From assembly GCF_000276665.1 (NCBI RefSeq), contig NW_004955446.1, forward strand, positions 7,652,817-7,716,816: DNA of 64,000 nt, in the 5' to 3' direction. Source of the DNA: Chinchilla lanigera. Taxonomy: Eukaryota > Chordata > Mammalia > Rodentia > Chinchillidae. The translations under genes and the position numbers were made by a program. This document shows positions 60,530 through 64,000 of the stretch, one piece after another; within the stretch, counting starts at the first letter, position 1; every line of letters begins with the position of its first letter. The notes beneath the pieces are model-generated. The model made no database searches and was not told the DNA's origin. It was given only the letters and a program-made list of their open reading frames with translations.

Positions 60530-61620
60530 TCCATAGCAGCATAGATAAAGGTACATTTATTCATTCCTTTTTATGATATGATAATCTATGATAGGAATAT
60601 ATCACTTAATAAATCTTGCTTTGGTGGACATTTGGGTTGTTTCTACTTCCTTTGCTAATAAAAGATTGTGATATTAAAAAATTTTGTGTGTACACCTTTC
60701 ACAAAAGTATGAGGGGACATAGAGACTATTTTATAATAGATATAGTACTACTAAGTCACTTTCACAGAGGTTATTTTTATTCACAGTCTTACTAGCAATG
60801 TATGAGAGTGTTTGTTCTACACCTCCACTGACAGAGTGTCTTCAGAACTTCATGGAATTGGCTAACCTGACACATAAAATTGGTATTTCAATTTAAATTT
60901 GCATTTAAGTAATGTTGAACATCTTTTTCTGTACAGTATACCTCAGAGCTATTTGTAGTCTTATTTCTGTAAACTGTTCCTATCTTTTTTCCATTTCTCT
61001 GTTGAGTTAGGTTTTGCTTTTTAATTTGTTGACAGTCTTTAATATTAGAGAAAGTAAACAGCCTTGGGGGATATGAGATGCATATATTTTCCACCTTGAT
61101 TTGTCTTTTAACTCTGTGTTCCTAGGCTTTTGACACATGCAAACATTTGACTTTGGTTGGTCCTATTTAGTTAATTTTTGCAACTAGAACTTCTTTGCTT
61201 TGTGTCACGGTTGGAAAAGCCTTCCTCATTCCAGTATTACACAGTAATTATGTCAGGCTCTGCCAAGTACTTTTCTTTTTTAACTTTTTGTTTTAAAATA
61301 ATTCTAGATTCACAGGAAGTCGTAGTTTTACTACAAAGAGATCTTTTACCCTTTTGTTAGTTTTCCCCAAACACCAGGTATGTTTATAATTTACTTTTAT
61401 AATTGTTTTATATTTAAATTTTTGATCCAACTAAAGTTTATTTTGGTGTAAAATGAGATATGGTTTCTAGTTGATTTTTTTCAGTTGGTTACCCATTAGT
61501 CCCAACATTTATTAAATAATCAATATTTCCTTCTGTAAACTTAAATGTAGATGGATAAATCATGTGCCACATTTCTGTATACACTGGAGAATTTCTTAAA
61601 AACTTAGAGTAGCACAACTG
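60530..61620 (-). mobile_element. Old LINE-1 (L1M-type) fragment
   Basis: Reverse L1 text in order: TCCATAGCAGCATAGATAAA, GGTGGACATTTGGGTTGTTT, CTTACTAGCAATGTATGAGA, TGTTGAACATCTTTTTCTGT, TTTTTGATCCAACTAAAGTT. Between about 61262 and 61390 another L1 3'-UTR-like piece interrupts it. Confidence 0.75.
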
Positions 61621-61754
61621 GGACAGAAGGTGTCATGGCATTGTTGAAGTATATTTTGTTAGTAGGGCCTGTTTTCAAAATGCTATAATAGTGTAATGTG
61701 GCCTAGTTTATCAGGATTGACTTTGTAGGGTTGTGTGTTGTGAAGGAAACAGAT

Positions 61755-61995
61755 GAATAACTATTTATTCCCTGCCCTTCAGAAGTTCATCTTAGCTTAC
61801 TGAACCCAGTATATGTTATACAACATTTAAGGTGAACCACAAAATTAATCCTCAAAACCTTACTAGGGACATTTCTTTTCCCCTATTTTACATAGGAAAT
61901 ATAGACTAAAAAGATGAAAGTTATCTAGATCTCTGATCACAAACAAGTTGGCAGAACTCAGACTTGGGTTCTGGTCTTGTGACTGGTATTATCCT
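61755..61995 (-). mobile_element. MIR-like fragment
   Basis: Reverse MIR-like order: ATTTTACATAGGAAATATAG, AACTCAGACTTGGGTTCTGG. Diverged. Confidence 0.5.
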
Positions 61996-62574
61996 ACACC
62001 ATTTCAGGACATGCCTAGGATCTGCCCAAGATGTCTTTTTGTTCTGTTGAACTGAGATAACAATGACCATGATGTGTGGGCTACAGTATAACTCCACTGT
62101 TCTGTCTCTGCCTTAGCAAACTTAAAGGTTTACACCTTTGTAACTCTACTTTAAAATAAACTTTACCATGTGTATTTGTGATTTGGAATATGATGTCCAT
62201 TTTAAGTTGTATGATTCTGGATATGTTTTTAAAATCTTGTTAGTATTTTCCATAGTTTTACGTTCCCATATAATTGGGAGAGAACCAAAGCATTTAAAGA
62301 ATGACAACTATTTTCATGTGGGTTATTTAGAGGGAAACTATGTTAGAAATTCATTAATCCAATTAAAATCACATTTTTGAGGTGAGGTCATGTAGGGTGA
62401 TTGTTGTATAATGTAATAGCCTTGATTTCAGTTCTCTATATTAACTTTCTAGGATATGGTTAAAGACCACTACTTAAAATTCCATAATGCTTTGAATTTA
62501 AAGTTATCAGTTTATGTACTATGTAGGATCCTCTTGCCGTTTCCTAACTATTGGGTGCAGTGTAATTCATGTGA
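61996..62574. other. No gene seen
   Basis: AT-rich, no signature. Confidence 0.4.
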
Positions 62575-63500
62575 TGATTTTCATAGTTCACATACCATAC
62601 AATAAGTTCATTCTAAGTGTATAATTCTCAGTGAGTTTGAGTATATTCATCAACTTGTACAACCATCAGCACAATCAACTTTAGAACATGTTCATGACCC
62701 CATAAAGAAACCCAGTTAGCAGTTGTTCTGTACTCTATTGCCACCCTCTGAAGCCCAGGCTAGGCAACTTCCAGTCTTCTATCTCTGTAAAGTTGCCTGT
62801 TCTACACATTTTGTATAAGTAAAAGTGTTTGTGATCTTTTGTGATTTAGTTTTCTTTAGCATAATGTTGCAAGGTCCATCCAGGTTGTCTCACAAATCAG
62901 TACTTCTTTCCTTTGTATTGCTGAATAATATTTCATTGTGTGGGTGTACCATATTATACTTATTGGCTGATTAATTGATAAACATTCAGATTTTTTCTAC
63001 CCCACCCCTCACCCCATGGTGGGGATTGAACCTCGGAAGCACTGAGCTATAGCCCCACCCTCTTTATTTTAATTTTTAAAAATTTGACATGGGGTCTTGC
63101 CCAGTTACTGGGGCTCCCAGCCTGACCTTGAGTTTGTGATGTTTCTACTGTAGCCTCCTGAGTACTGGGATTATGGCCATGTGCCTCTAATACCAGATTG
63201 TTTCCTTTTTTTGACTGTCATGAATAATGTTACTATGAACAGTCATATACAGGCTTGTGTGGACTTAGGTTTTCAGTTTTCTGAGGTTTACACCTAAAAG
63301 TAGAATTGCTGGGTCATCTGGTAATTATACATTTAACTTTTTGAGGAACTGCCAAATTGCTCTCTGCAGTGGCTGCATTTTACAATCTCATCCATGATGA
63401 CTAAATGTCCCAATTTTTCTATATCCTTGCCAGCACTTGGTATTATCTTTTTAATTAGAACCATTCTAGTGGGTGTAAAATAGTTGTGTGGCCCACTTTT
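62575..63500 (-). mobile_element. Old LINE-1 3' region with a B1-ID dimer inside
   Basis: Reverse L1M 3' text: ATTCATCAACTTGTACAACC, CTGAATAATATTTCATTGTG, AGAATTGCTGGGTCATCTGG, CCTTGCCAGCACTTGG. Continuous once the inserted SINE is removed. Confidence 0.83.
62999..63193 (-). mobile_element. B1-ID dimer SINE
   Basis: Reversed ID-like unit (GGTGGGGATTGAACCTCGGA) and reversed B1-like unit (GAGTACTGGGATTATGGCCA). The flanking CAGATTTTTTC / CAGATTGTTTC words look like a worn target duplication inside the L1. Confidence 0.83.
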
Positions 63501-63629
63501 GAATCCTCATTATAGAGCCTACCATAATGTCAATAAATTGACCAATGTATTTCACCATCTTGTTACTCTTACCCTCTCCGTAGTAGAAAGCTGAGTGCTG
63601 TAGGAGATGAGCAGAGGCTGCAGTCCTGT

Positions 63630-63825
63630 TGAACTTTGAACACCTGCTCTGAGACTTACTGGAGCAAGTTGCTTAATGCCTTTGAACTTCAATTTCTTTA
63701 TTTTAAAAGAAAGATAATACCTCTTCTTTTACAGTTGCTAGGAAAATAGAGTGTCATCATCTGAATGGAAAACCTAGCACATTACCTGAGCACAGCCTTC
63801 ATTAAATGGTCACTGTTGTTATTCT
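63630..63825 (+). mobile_element. MIR SINE
   Basis: Forward MIR order: CTGAGACTTACTGGAGCAAG, TTGCTTAATGCCTTTGAACT, AAGATAATACCTCTTC, CCTAGCACATTACCTGAGCA. Confidence 0.72.
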
Positions 63826-64000
63826 CTTGGATAACTTGGGTGTCAACTCACTATACTCCCATGCCTCAGGAAGCTGGCAACAGCTGATTTCAGGAGAGGT
63901 GCCTAGTTGTATGCCTGTGGTATGCCAGGTCAAGTCCTTTCCTTCTTCAGGAAAACTCCCTGCAAATCTTCTCATCAGATCTGGTAACACCTCTTCCCTC

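Overview
The window reads as nuclear DNA of a rodent. It carries many 7SL-derived B1 SINEs, tRNA-Ala-like ID SINEs (several with perfect target-site duplications), B1-ID dimers of the B1-dID type, rodent-style LINE-1 copies, MaLR LTR elements, and the ancient mammalian repeats MIR, L2 and MLT1. No murid B2 element was seen, and B1-ID dimers are common, so a non-murid rodent is more likely than mouse or rat. A beaver-like (castorimorph) source is only a guess. There is no bacterial or phage content: no operon, no CRISPR array, no tRNA or rRNA gene.

No intact protein-coding gene can be supported. The most gene-like object is a 2.9 kb retrocopy of ABRAXAS2 (ABRO1/FAM175B) on the minus strand at 5572-8480. 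It runs from the start codon to the end of a long 3' UTR, is broken by stops and frameshifts, and is bounded by a 16-bp target-site duplication. A CpG island with a 328-base assembly gap lies at about 42.5-43.7 kb and is the only strong promoter candidate. Its transcript could not be identified.

Layout. 0-5.5 kb: two L1 3' halves head to head, then SINEs. 5.5-8.5 kb: the ABRAXAS2 retrocopy. 8.5-16.8 kb: mostly unique AT-rich DNA with a B1, a B1-ID dimer and L1 3'-end pieces. 16.9-22.1 kb: a long minus-strand L1 with remnants of ORF1, ORF2 and a 5' UTR. 22-27.6 kb: unique DNA, an L1 3' end, L2 pieces, and an ID element whose tail contains a 100-base gap. 27.65-29.88 kb: a complete MaLR element with two LTRs, a primer-binding site and a polypurine tract. 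30-38.7 kb: layered L1, SINE, MIR and solo-LTR insertions. 39-42.4 kb: an unclassified block and an L2. 42.4-43.7 kb: the CpG island. 43.7-64 kb: intron-like or intergenic DNA with MIR, MLT1, MaLR, L2, old L1 and SINEs.

I found no undescribed biological system. The parts most worth a second look are the ABRAXAS2 retrocopy, a 141-bp tailed insertion with its own target-site duplication inside an L1, the MaLR element, the inverted L1 junction near 1.7 kb, and the CpG island with the conserved-looking non-coding block beside it. Family names were assigned by eye from known consensus patterns; a RepeatMasker run would fix exact subfamilies and edges.
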